Assembly (NCBI RefSeq): GCF_900115735.1
Contig: NZ_FOXO01000016.1
Location: 1-64,000, forward strand
Direction: 5' to 3'
Length of the DNA stretch: 64,000 bases
Origin: Butyrivibrio proteoclasticus
GTDB lineage: Bacteria; Bacillota; Clostridia; Lachnospirales; Lachnospiraceae
Shown in pieces: positions 9,541 to 17,768 of the stretch. The notes under the pieces are model-generated. The model was not told the origin of the DNA. It saw only the letters and a program-made list of their open reading frames with translations, and did not search any database. Numbering within the stretch: position 1 is the stretch's first letter; every line of letters starts with the position of its first letter. The position numbers and the translations under genes were made by a program.

Positions 9541-9594
9541 TTTCCTAAGTTTTTCCATCTGTTACAAATATATCTTATAGGAAGAACTTAAAAA

Positions 9595-10515
9595 TTACCA
9601 TAAAAACTTAACCATTCTTACATATTTCCCAAAATGTGCTTCACTAAGCGGCACATTTTTGTCAGTTCTGTACTCTTTCCCATATATATTCTCTTCAACA
9701 TCCACTGTGTCTGTGGTCTTAAATCCAAGCTTCTCACAAATATGGATAGACACTACATTCTCTGCTTTTACAAGAGTCTGAACCTTATCAAAAGAAAGCA
9801 TATTCTTTCCATATTCAAGTATGGCCGAACATGCCTCAAACGCATATCCCTGCCTTTGATACTTTTTACCTATCAGAAATCCCAGTTCTATATCGTCAAA
9901 ACCATTTCTGATAGAGAAACCTGCTCTTCCTATAACTTTTCCATCTTCTTTTCTTATAACTGTCCATACTCCAAAGCCCATAAGGCCATATACTTTTTCA
10001 ATATAGTCTTTTTGGTATCTCTTTTCATCTTCAGGATTCTCAAAAAGACCTTCCATGTACCTGGTCATTTCAGGATCCTTATACAGTTCATAAAACTCAT
10101 CAACATCTTCAAGTGTGGTTTCTCTTATAAGAAGTCTTTCTGTCTGTAGTACTTCCCAGGGCTCACCAACATATCGCTGGTAAGCCTTTACATAAGAATC
10201 AATCTCCACATCATCTATATCTGCGAAAACATACTTCAGTCCTTCAAAATCCTGATCCTTATTATAATCTCCGGAAACACCAACTACAGGAACTTCTGCT
10301 TCCCTAAGCTGCTGCGCAAAGCTCCCTTTGTCTGTAACGATAAGGATACTTTCTTTTGACGGAACAAATTCGCTCACAGTTACAGCCTCTATGGATTCAT
10401 ATGTTGACTCATATCCACATTCTTTGATATAAGTACATGCTTCCTCCGTAGACTTTAGGACTGAAGGAATTTTTAAGTTGTTTTTGGAAATAATAAAATA
10501 GACTTTTTTCAGCAC
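9595..10515 (-). CDS. GNAT-family N-acetyltransferase with extra N-terminal domain
   Basis: The C-terminal part (about 130-305) is a RimJ/RimL-like GNAT domain: TERLLIRETTLEDVDEF opens it, and ELGFLIGKKYQRQGYAFEA contains the acetyl-CoA-binding Q/RxxGxA-type loop. The first 130 residues form a separate domain containing ILIVTDKGSFAQQL and VFADIDDVE, which faintly recalls HAD-like proteins but lacks clear catalytic residues. I chose the GTG start at 10515 because AGAGGTGG lies five bases upstream; an earlier TTG at 10533 has no such site. The acetylated substrate is unknown. It appears to be a single-gene unit. Confidence 0.8.
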   Translation of the reverse strand: MLKKVYFIISKNNLKIPSVLKSTEEACTYIKECGYESTYESIEAVTVSEFVPSKESILIVTDKGSFAQQLREAEVPVVGVSGDYNKDQDFEGLKYVFADIDDVEIDSYVKAYQRYVGEPWEVLQTERLLIRETTLEDVDEFYELYKDPEMTRYMEGLFENPEDEKRYQKDYIEKVYGLMGFGVWTVIRKEDGKVIGRAGFSIRNGFDDIELGFLIGKKYQRQGYAFEACSAILEYGKNMLSFDKVQTLVKAENVVSIHICEKLGFKTTDTVDVEENIYGKEYRTDKNVPLSEAHFGKYVRMVKFLW

Positions 10516-10550
10516 CGTAGCCACCTCTATCAATCATTATACAATATAAT

Positions 10551-10588
10551 ACGCCTATATGCTTCACAAACACTGAAGCCATAGGCGT
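10551..10588. repeat. Inverted repeat upstream of the GNAT gene
   Basis: Arms ACGCCTATATGCTTCA (10551-10566) and TGAAGCCATAGGCGT (10574-10588) pair over about 15 positions with one bulge and a seven-base loop. It lies a short way upstream of the GNAT gene, next to an AT-rich stretch resembling a -10 region. There is no good T-tract. It may be an operator or a leftover terminator. Confidence 0.5.
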
Positions 10589-10712
10589 TAACAATTTGTT
10601 TACAATTAATTAAAAGAATGGTTACTTCAAATCATCTTTTAGACATATAGACTTGTTAATATAATATTGTCAGATGAGTTAAGACAATACCAAATAAAAA
10701 CTTTTTCATAAT

Positions 10713-10740
10713 ATGCCAGGTAAGGAAGCTTACCTGGCAT
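10713..10740. terminator. Strong stem-loop after the crh gene
   Basis: A perfect 12-bp stem (ATGCCAGGTAAG / CTTACCTGGCAT) with a GAAG loop lies 34 bases past the stop of the HPr-like gene. T-rich sequence follows on both strands, but not immediately. It is the most likely end of the hprK-crh transcription unit. The remaining bases between 10589 and 10712 show no gene. Confidence 0.6.
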
Positions 10741-10774
10741 CCTCCCTTTTATGGGGTTTTTTTATAATTATGTC

Positions 10775-11032
10775 TTATTTATTTCCGTGAAGGAACTTTT
10801 CCATATCAGCTACTGCTAATTCTTCATCGCTTCCATCAGCAATAACAGTAACCTGCTCACCAGATGTGAGATTAAGTGTCATCATTCCCATGATGCTCTT
10901 TGCGTTTACCTTTTTAGACTGAGCCTCAATATGTACTGTGCTATCGTACTTACTGGCAAGCTGAACAAGCTCTGCAACAGGCCTTGCCTCAAGTCCTCTA
11001 GGCAATTTGATTTCGATAGATTTTGTTAACAT
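10775..11032 (-). CDS. crh: Crh-like HPr protein lacking the PTS histidine
   Basis: The 85 residues follow the HPr fold length. In normal HPr, His15 accepts phosphate from enzyme I; here position 15 is Glu (GLEARPVAEL). The regulatory serine is kept at exactly position 46 (KKVNAKSIMGMM), the HPr kinase target. Bacillus Crh likewise lacks His15 (Gln) and acts only in carbon catabolite control. The gene is last in an hprK-whiA-type cluster, as Bacillus crh is. I infer a regulatory partner of HprK and CcpA and no role in sugar phosphotransfer. A separate true HPr could exist outside the window. Confidence 0.85.
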   Translation of the reverse strand: MLTKSIEIKLPRGLEARPVAELVQLASKYDSTVHIEAQSKKVNAKSIMGMMTLNLTSGEQVTVIADGSDEELAVADMEKFLHGNK

Positions 11033-11044
11033 AATTCCCCTCCT

Positions 11045-11968
11045 TTAGGATCTGATCTTATCCGCAAGTTCGCTTAGTTTCCTAAGCCTATGATTAACTC
11101 CTGATTTACCAACCGGTGGATCAAGATATGTTCCAAGCTCCAATAGTGTTGCATCCGGATGTTCTAGTCTTACCTCAGCCATTTGTCGTAGGCTCTCCTG
11201 TAGCTTGTTAAAACCATAATGGTCTTTGATATAGGTGATATCTTCTATCTGTTTTGTAGCTGCATTAACTGTTTTGGTAATATTGGCTACTTCGCAGTTA
11301 ACTCTCCTATTAATTGAATTCCTCATCTCTTTAACGATTCTGAGATTTTCAAGATTCATGAGACTTACAGGCGCTTCCATAATATTGAGCAGATCGACAA
11401 TTCCTGCTCCCTCTTTTACATAAAGCACATAGTATTTTTTACGTCTGACTATTTTGGCCTCTATGTCGAAGCTCTCAATCAGACTTTGTAAAAATAATGC
11501 CTGAACTTCTAATGAACAGTCAAATTCAAGATGATATCCCTTGTTTGGATCACTTATAGAACCGACACACAAAAATGAGTCACGCAGAAAAGCTCTTTTA
11601 CAGCAGGAATTCTTCGTAACCATTGGATTGATACCTTCTGTCAGGTCTTTGATGTTGCCATCAGAGTCCATTATTTTAATTGCCTTCAAAAGATCTTCTA
11701 TAAGTGCCGTATCCTCTACCACAGGCTTTAATTCATGCCCATTTTGAGGAATACTATTTCTTATATTAAATGCTTTCCTAATTATTGTAAAGAACTTTCT
11801 AAACACCATAGGATTATCGGTTTGCAATGATAGTCTGCATGCTCTGCCGTCTTTAATTTCAATACTACCAACCATAAACACTATAGCTGCAAGTTCTGCC
11901 AGCTGACAATGTCTTGAGCTCCCAATGTGCTTATCAAGTTCTTCTTTTACTTCAGATGAAAATGACAT
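11045..11968 (-). CDS. whiA: DNA-binding protein WhiA
   Basis: WhiA couples an N-terminal LAGLIDADG-homing-endonuclease-like domain without nuclease activity to a C-terminal HTH, and influences cell division and chromosome segregation in Gram-positives. The 307 residues begin with SFSSEVKEELDKH, typical of the family, and end with the HTH segment GKSGVNHRLRKLSELADKI. It lies between rapZ (two bases away) and crh (12 bases), so it is translationally linked in the operon. The Bacillus neighbour yvcK/glmR, usually between rapZ and whiA, is missing here. Confidence 0.95.
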   Translation of the reverse strand: MSFSSEVKEELDKHIGSSRHCQLAELAAIVFMVGSIEIKDGRACRLSLQTDNPMVFRKFFTIIRKAFNIRNSIPQNGHELKPVVEDTALIEDLLKAIKIMDSDGNIKDLTEGINPMVTKNSCCKRAFLRDSFLCVGSISDPNKGYHLEFDCSLEVQALFLQSLIESFDIEAKIVRRKKYYVLYVKEGAGIVDLLNIMEAPVSLMNLENLRIVKEMRNSINRRVNCEVANITKTVNAATKQIEDITYIKDHYGFNKLQESLRQMAEVRLEHPDATLLELGTYLDPPVGKSGVNHRLRKLSELADKIRS

Positions 11969-11970
11969 TT

Positions 11971-12846
11971 TTACTTTGCCTGCTTAACATCTCTGTGAAA
12001 TAGCTTTAAACCGTAGTTGCCACCCGATGCTTTTAATCTTTCATATAATTCATTGGCAATAGTGACACTTCTGTGCTGACCGCCGGTACATCCTATTGCC
12101 ACTACCAGCTGATACTTGCCCTCTTTTACATACCCGGGAATAAGAAAATTCAACATGTCCTCCAACTTGTCTACAAACTCGCCGCAAGCAGGAAAACTTT
12201 TTACATAGTCCTGAACACCCTTATCATTTCCGGTCTGATGCTTAAGTTCATCAATATAGAAAGGATTAGGTAAAAATCTTACGTCAAATACCAGGTCCGC
12301 ATCATATGGTATTCCATACTTAAAACCAAAGGACAAAATTGTTACCATCAGCGAATTGTACTCTTCGTTCTTAACAAAAATCCTGTCTAGTTCCTCTTTG
12401 AGCTCTCTCGTCAAAAGCTGTGAGGAATCCATAATGTAATCAGCTCTCTTTTTTATTTCAGCAAGGACTTTTCTCTCCTTTGCAATTCCATCCTCAATTC
12501 TGTCGCCCACAGAATTAACATTCATAGGATGGATTCGTCTGGTTTCCTTATATCTCTTGATAAGAACCTGATCGCTTGCATCCATAAAAAGAACTTCCAC
12601 AGGTATTCCACGCTCTTTAAGGGAATCTATTATTCCTGCAACTTCCTCAAACTGTTGACCAGCTCTGGCATCTATGCCCAGAACGACTTTGCTGATCTCG
12701 TTTTCAGGCATAGTTACAAGCTCTGCAAATTTCTCAATAAGAGAAACCGGAAGATTATCAACGCAGTAAAACCCCGCATCCTCCAACATATGAATTGCTG
12801 TGGATTTTCCACCTCCGCTCATTCCTGTAACGATAACAAATCTCAT
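11971..12846 (-). CDS. rapZ: RNase adapter / nucleotide-binding protein RapZ
   Basis: The protein has 291 residues. The P-loop GMSGGGKST lies at residues 8-16, and the C-terminal domain carries IGCTGGQHRSVTIA. The family in E. coli directs GlmZ RNA to RNase E; in Firmicutes the role is less clear, but it hydrolyses nucleotides and sits with whiA. An AAAGGATGG ribosome site precedes the ATG. Identification is firm, but the function in this organism is not. Confidence 0.95.
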   Translation of the reverse strand: MRFVIVTGMSGGGKSTAIHMLEDAGFYCVDNLPVSLIEKFAELVTMPENEISKVVLGIDARAGQQFEEVAGIIDSLKERGIPVEVLFMDASDQVLIKRYKETRRIHPMNVNSVGDRIEDGIAKERKVLAEIKKRADYIMDSSQLLTRELKEELDRIFVKNEEYNSLMVTILSFGFKYGIPYDADLVFDVRFLPNPFYIDELKHQTGNDKGVQDYVKSFPACGEFVDKLEDMLNFLIPGYVKEGKYQLVVAIGCTGGQHRSVTIANELYERLKASGGNYGLKLFHRDVKQAK

Positions 12847-12875
12847 TTTGCCATCCTTTCAAAAAAGAAATAATA

Positions 12876-13787
12876 TCAGAACTTTCCAAGCATTATTACT
12901 TCAGGTTCAAGTTTCACGCCTGAATTCTCGTAAACTCTTCTTTTCACTTCACTTATTAGTTCGTATATCTGTGCTGATGTAGCATTATCTTTATTTATTA
13001 CAAATCCGCAATGCTTCTCTGAAACAGCAGCTCCGCCTACAGAAAACCCCCTTAGCCCTGCATCTTCAATAAGCTTTCCGGCAAAATAGCCTTCCGGTCT
13101 TTTGAATGTTGATCCTGCACTTGGAAATTCAAGAGGCTGTTTTTCTCGTCTCTTTGCCGCAAGTTCCTGCATATTTTGGATAATGGTCTCTTTTTTACCC
13201 TTTTTCAAGGAAAGCAGAACAGAAATTACAATATATCCTCTTCCCTTAATAGCACTGGAACGATATCCGAATTCCATTGAATCATTGTCCAGCACCATAA
13301 TCTCTCCCTCAGGTGAAAGAACTGTCACCGACTTTGTAACAAGCTTCATTTCTCCACCATAAGCCCCGGCGTTCATAATCATAGCTCCACCGATGGTTCC
13401 GGGTATTCCGGCCGCGAACTCAAAATTTTTAAGCTCATTATCTCTGGCAAAAGCGGCTATCTGAGAATTAAGAGCCCCTGCTTCCGCCAAGATTGTGTGA
13501 TCGCCTTTAAGAGATATATCGTTCAAATTACTAAGTGAAATAACAACTCCATCAAATCCTTCATCAGAAACAAGCAGGTTGCTTCCATTTCCCAGGACGA
13601 AAAAATCCGTTCCAAGCTTTCTGATAAGTGCCATCACTTCTACAAGCTGATCCTTGTTTTCCGGCCGTATAAACAAGCTTGCAGGCCCACCAGATCTAAA
13701 TGTGGTGTGCCTGCTCATTGGTTCATTTTTTAAAACATTAGAAGCAGATACTATCTGTTCTATTGCATTACATAATACTTCGTTCAA
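12876..13787 (-). CDS. murB: UDP-N-acetylenolpyruvoylglucosamine reductase
   Basis: MurB reduces UDP-GlcNAc-enolpyruvate to UDP-MurNAc with NADPH and FAD, in the cytoplasmic phase of peptidoglycan synthesis. The 303 residues show the FAD-binding segment AGIPGTIGGAMIMNAGAYGG, the catalytic serine in PSAGSTFKRP and the C-terminal glutamate in LEPEVIMLG. The start is TTG, with GGAAGG upstream and no nearer ATG in frame. It belongs to the hprK-crh operon; the next gene is rapZ. Confidence 0.96.
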   Translation of the reverse strand: MNEVLCNAIEQIVSASNVLKNEPMSRHTTFRSGGPASLFIRPENKDQLVEVMALIRKLGTDFFVLGNGSNLLVSDEGFDGVVISLSNLNDISLKGDHTILAEAGALNSQIAAFARDNELKNFEFAAGIPGTIGGAMIMNAGAYGGEMKLVTKSVTVLSPEGEIMVLDNDSMEFGYRSSAIKGRGYIVISVLLSLKKGKKETIIQNMQELAAKRREKQPLEFPSAGSTFKRPEGYFAGKLIEDAGLRGFSVGGAAVSEKHCGFVINKDNATSAQIYELISEVKRRVYENSGVKLEPEVIMLGKF

Positions 13788-13806
13788 AACAATCCTTCCT
13801 AAAACA

Positions 13807-14742
13807 TCATGGTATCAAAAGCTTTGCAGCGCCATATACTCCCGCATCATTGCCAAGTTTTGCAAGAGTAAATTTAGCGTTGCTGCATCCGGAGAATACA
13901 TATTTTTTGAAGCTTGGCATAAGAAGGTCAAAGAGCATTTCTCCTGCCTTTGATACTCCGCCTCCAAGAACGATTATCTCCGGGTTAACAACTGTTGCTG
14001 TTATAGCAATACCCTTTCCAAGATAGTAACCGTACTGTTCAGCAATTTTAACTGCCAGTGCATCTCCCTTTTTTGCTGCATCAAACACATCCTTGCACTC
14101 AAACTCACCATTTCTAAGAACGCTGTCTTCATTAGAAGATGCAAGCATTCTCTTTGCAAGTCTCATAGCGCCTGTTGCGCTTGCATACTGCTCAAAACAT
14201 CCGTTGTTGCCACATCCGCAGGCATCCTCTTCGTCATCTACCAGATGAATGTGTCCAATCTCTCCGCCTGATCCAAATGATCCTGTAAGAATCTTGCCTT
14301 CGTTGATAATTCCACCACCAACTCCTGTTCCAAGAGTTACAAGTAGCATGTTCTTATAGCCCTTTCCGCCACCTTTCCAAGCTTCTCCAAGAGCTGCAAC
14401 ATTAGCATCATTTCCAGCTTTTACAGGGAGTTTCAATTTTGAATGAAACTCATTAACTACGTTATAATTCTCCCATCCAAGATTAACTGCCTGATAGCAA
14501 AGACCATCAGCATTAACAGCGCCGGGAACACCAATTCCTGCTCCGATTACTTCTGTATCTTCAATGTTTCTCTCCTTCATTTTTGCTCTGATGGAATCTG
14601 AAACATCAGCGAGGATCATTTTGCCGTGGTCCTCTGTCCTTGTAGGAATCTCCCAAAAATCAAGCATCTCACCTGTTTCTGTGAGAAGTCCTATTTTCGC
14701 AGTTGTGCCCCCTACATCTGCTCCAAATACGTATCTAGCCAT
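13807..14742 (-). CDS. glcK: ROK-family glucokinase
   Basis: The enzyme phosphorylates free glucose with ATP in the cytosol. The N-terminal phosphate loop is FGADVGGTTAKIG, and the ROK zinc motif is CGCGNNGCFEQYAS. The 311-residue length suits a kinase without a DNA-binding domain. The ATG of MARYVFG was chosen because AGAGG lies eight bases upstream; a TTG six bases earlier is too close to it. With a histidine-less HPr next door, this points to uptake of free sugars by ABC systems and intracellular phosphorylation. Specificity for glucose is inferred from the family and position. Confidence 0.88.
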   Translation of the reverse strand: MARYVFGADVGGTTAKIGLLTETGEMLDFWEIPTRTEDHGKMILADVSDSIRAKMKERNIEDTEVIGAGIGVPGAVNADGLCYQAVNLGWENYNVVNEFHSKLKLPVKAGNDANVAALGEAWKGGGKGYKNMLLVTLGTGVGGGIINEGKILTGSFGSGGEIGHIHLVDDEEDACGCGNNGCFEQYASATGAMRLAKRMLASSNEDSVLRNGEFECKDVFDAAKKGDALAVKIAEQYGYYLGKGIAITATVVNPEIIVLGGGVSKAGEMLFDLLMPSFKKYVFSGCSNAKFTLAKLGNDAGVYGAAKLLIP

Positions 14743-14772
14743 TATCAAAACCTCTTTCTATATTTTTATTAT

Positions 14773-15720
14773 TTAGTCATCGTCCTCATCATCAGTTCTT
14801 CTCTTTGCAAGAGAATTCTGAACTCTGTTGTAAAGCTCCTGTGCTGCATTGTAGCCCATAGCCTTTTGTCTGTGATTAACTGCAGCCGACTCACAAATAA
14901 CTGCAAGGTTTCTGCCCGGTCTTATAGGAATTCTGTGACAAACCACCTTATTACCAAGGTACTCTGTATATTCCTCTTCCAAACCAAGTCTGTCATATTC
15001 TTTATCCTTATCCCAGTCCTCAAGCTTGATAACAAGATCAATATTCTGGGTCTCTCTTACACTTGAAACACCATAAAGAGTCTTAACATCGATAATACCA
15101 ACACCTCTCATCTCAATAAAATGCTTGGTAATATCAGGTGCTGAGCCGATAAGAGTCTCTTCACTTACACGGCGTAGCTCAACAACATCGTCTGATACCA
15201 GACGATGTCCTCTTTTTATAAGCTCAATAGCTGTCTCAGACTTACCGATTCCACTTTCTCCTGTAATCAGAACGCCTACACCAAAGACGTCCACCAAAAC
15301 TCCATGGATAGAAATGCATGGTGCCAACTTAACATTAAGCCATCTGATGATTTCAGCAGTGAAAGCTGAAGTTGATTTTTTAGTCATTAGCACAGGAACT
15401 TTTTCTTCCAGTGCAATCTTTATAAATAATGGATCAGGTGTCAGTTCTCTACAGAAAACAACTCCGGGAACATCGAATGAAAGAAATTCCCTATACATCT
15501 TTTCCCTCTTCTCTTCAGGAAAAGACTCCATATATGTGTACTCAACGAATCCAATAACCTGTAGTCTTGTTGCTTCAAAATGTTCAAAATACCCCGCAAG
15601 CTGAAGCGCAGGCCTGTTAATGTCCGGCTGGATTATTTTTATCTTTTTAATATCCAGCTCCGGAGTAAGATTCTCAAGCTTCATCTTTTCAATGATTGAT
15701 TTTAAACTAACGCTTGCCAT
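14773..15720 (-). CDS. hprK: HPr kinase/phosphorylase
   Basis: HprK phosphorylates or dephosphorylates Ser46 of HPr/Crh in response to glycolytic metabolites and so sets carbon catabolite control. The P-loop GESGIGKSE and the family signature HFIEMRGVGIIDV are present. I chose the ATG of MASVSLK (15720) because GGAGGGTGAC lies directly upstream, four codons after an earlier ATG. It heads the hprK-glcK-murB-rapZ-whiA-crh block and follows uvrC by 75 bases. Confidence 0.95.
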   Translation of the reverse strand: MASVSLKSIIEKMKLENLTPELDIKKIKIIQPDINRPALQLAGYFEHFEATRLQVIGFVEYTYMESFPEEKREKMYREFLSFDVPGVVFCRELTPDPLFIKIALEEKVPVLMTKKSTSAFTAEIIRWLNVKLAPCISIHGVLVDVFGVGVLITGESGIGKSETAIELIKRGHRLVSDDVVELRRVSEETLIGSAPDITKHFIEMRGVGIIDVKTLYGVSSVRETQNIDLVIKLEDWDKDKEYDRLGLEEEYTEYLGNKVVCHRIPIRPGRNLAVICESAAVNHRQKAMGYNAAQELYNRVQNSLAKRRTDDEDDD

Positions 15721-15795
15721 GTCACCCTCCATAAAAAAACATAGTTTTGTTCCATATTATTAATGAAACTCCCAGGTCAAATAATAACACAGTCA

Positions 15796-17688
15796 TTACT
15801 CTTCTTCAATTTGTTTCACATTGTGGAAGAAGTCATAAATCTGCCGTGCAACCGTTTCCGGAATATCCGGAACCTCTGCAAGTTCAGATACATCAGCATT
15901 TCTTATATCTTCTATTGAAGAGAAATGTTTCATCAATGCCTTTCGTCTTGCCGGACCGATTCCAGGAATGTCATCAAGAGTACTTTTTACCTGTGATTTA
16001 CTTCTAAGTGATCTGTGATATTCTATAGCAAATCTGTGGGCTTCATCCTGAATCCTTGTTATGAGCTTAAATCCTTCAGACCTTGTATCTATAGGCAGTT
16101 CAACATTGTTATAGTAAAGGCCTCTTGTTCTGTGGTTATCATCCTTTACCATACCACACACGGGAATAGTAATACCAAGTTCATCCAATACCTGGAGACA
16201 TATATTGACCTGCCCTCGACCGCCATCCATAAGGATTAGATCCGGAAACTTGGTAAAACTTCCATACTGAGCATCTATATCTCTTACTTCCAGGTCATGT
16301 CTCTCCTCGATTCCGTGGAGAAGCCTCCTGGTCAAAACTTCGTGCATGCAGGCATAATCATCAGGTCCCGCCACAGATTTTATCCTGAATTTTCTGTAAT
16401 CGCTCTTTTTGGGCTTTCCTTTTTCGTAAACGACCATGGAACCTACGTTTGCGAAACCGCTTATATTGGAGATATCATAGGCTTCCATTCTGTTAAGTCC
16501 CTTTAATCCAAGGAGCTTTTCGATTTCTTTTACGGCGCCTATTGTTCTTCCTTCTTCTCTCTTGATCCTCTCTTTATCTTTGGAAAGAACAAGTTCTGCA
16601 TTCTGAGTTGCAAGCTCCATGAGCTTTTCTTTTTGTCCGCGCTCAGGAACCGTGATATAGACTCTGCTGCCCTTTCGCTGAGTCAGCCATTTCTCGATAA
16701 CTTCCATATCCTCAATCTGCTCGGGCAAAACAAGCTCTCTGGGGATAAATGGTGTTCCTGCGTAGAATTGCTTTACAAAGTTAAGGAGTATTTCTTCTTT
16801 TGGATTTTCAGACACGTGTGTCATATAGAAATGTTCTCTGCCGATAAGCCTTCCATCTCGTACAAAGAACACCTGAACAACTGCGTCTTTATCATCAGAA
16901 GCAATGGCCACAATGTCCTTGTCTTCCATGGAAGAATCGGTCATCTTCTGCTTTTGTGCAACTACCTTTACACTTGCCAAAAGATCTCTGTATTTTGCCG
17001 CAGTTTCAAAGTCCAGTTCCTCAGATGCTGCTTCCATTTTTTCCTGAAGGTCTTTCATGATAACGCCATAATTGCCATTTAAAAAATCCAGGGCCTTATC
17101 AATTCTTTGTCTGTATTCTTCCTTGGAAACCTCCCCTGTACATGGGCCACAGCACTGCTTCATGTGATAGTTAAGGCATGGTCTCTCAAGTCCTATATCC
17201 CTTGGCAATGTGCGGTTACAGTTTCTGAGACCATAAATCTTATTTATAAGATCTATGGTATCCTTGACTGCTGCTGCGCTGGTAAATGGTCCGAAATATC
17301 TGGACTTGTCTTTTTTCATAAGTCTGGAAAAAAGAATTCTCGGATAATCTTCAGATACAGTCACTTTAATATATGGATAAGTCTTATCATCTTTTAAAAG
17401 AGTGTTGTATCTGGGCGAATTTTCTTTTATAAGGTTATTTTCAAGGACAAGCGCTTCAAGCTCAGAGTCTGTAACTATGTACTCAAATCTGGCTATCTGC
17501 TTTACCATCTGGTCAATCTGAGGTCCTCTTCCTATATTCGTACGAAAATAAGACCTTACACGGTTATGAAGGTTGATGGCCTTTCCTACATACATGATGG
17601 TGTCGTTTTCATCACGCATGATATAAACTCCCGGCTTATTGGGGAGTTTTTTCAATTCTTCTTTTACATCAAAGCCTGCTTGTGGCAT
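15796..17688 (-). CDS. uvrC: Excinuclease ABC subunit C
   Basis: UvrC makes both incisions in nucleotide excision repair together with UvrB. The 630 residues show the GIY-YIG nuclease at the N-terminus ([18 protein letters not shown]), the UVR domain ([15 protein letters not shown]), the RNase H-like nuclease domain with the DGG motif ([10 protein letters not shown]), and C-terminal helix-hairpin-helix repeats ([12 protein letters not shown]). An AGGAG lies 13 bases before the ATG, slightly far. It is separated from ftsH by a terminator-like hairpin. Confidence 0.96.
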   Translation of the reverse strand: MPQAGFDVKEELKKLPNKPGVYIMRDENDTIMYVGKAINLHNRVRSYFRTNIGRGPQIDQMVKQIARFEYIVTDSELEALVLENNLIKENSPRYNTLLKDDKTYPYIKVTVSEDYPRILFSRLMKKDKSRYFGPFTSAAAVKDTIDLINKIYGLRNCNRTLPRDIGLERPCLNYHMKQCCGPCTGEVSKEEYRQRIDKALDFLNGNYGVIMKDLQEKMEAASEELDFETAAKYRDLLASVKVVAQKQKMTDSSMEDKDIVAIASDDKDAVVQVFFVRDGRLIGREHFYMTHVSENPKEEILLNFVKQFYAGTPFIPRELVLPEQIEDMEVIEKWLTQRKGSRVYITVPERGQKEKLMELATQNAELVLSKDKERIKREEGRTIGAVKEIEKLLGLKGLNRMEAYDISNISGFANVGSMVVYEKGKPKKSDYRKFRIKSVAGPDDYACMHEVLTRRLLHGIEERHDLEVRDIDAQYGSFTKFPDLILMDGGRGQVNICLQVLDELGITIPVCGMVKDDNHRTRGLYYNNVELPIDTRSEGFKLITRIQDEAHRFAIEYHRSLRSKSQVKSTLDDIPGIGPARRKALMKHFSSIEDIRNADVSELAEVPDIPETVARQIYDFFHNVKQIEEE

Positions 17689-17718
17689 GTCAGCTTAATT
17701 TCTCCTGACCTTATAGAT

Positions 17719-17751
17719 AAAGGGGAACAGAATAAATTCTGCTTCCCCTTT
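17719..17751. terminator. Terminator between ftsH and uvrC
   Basis: A stem AAGGGGAAGCAGAA/TTCTGTTCCCCTT with one bulge and a four-base loop lies 17 bases past the ftsH stop, with A-rich and T-rich flanks. It probably ends the ftsH message in part. Confidence 0.65.
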
Positions 17752-17768
17752 TCTTTAATAATACTTTA

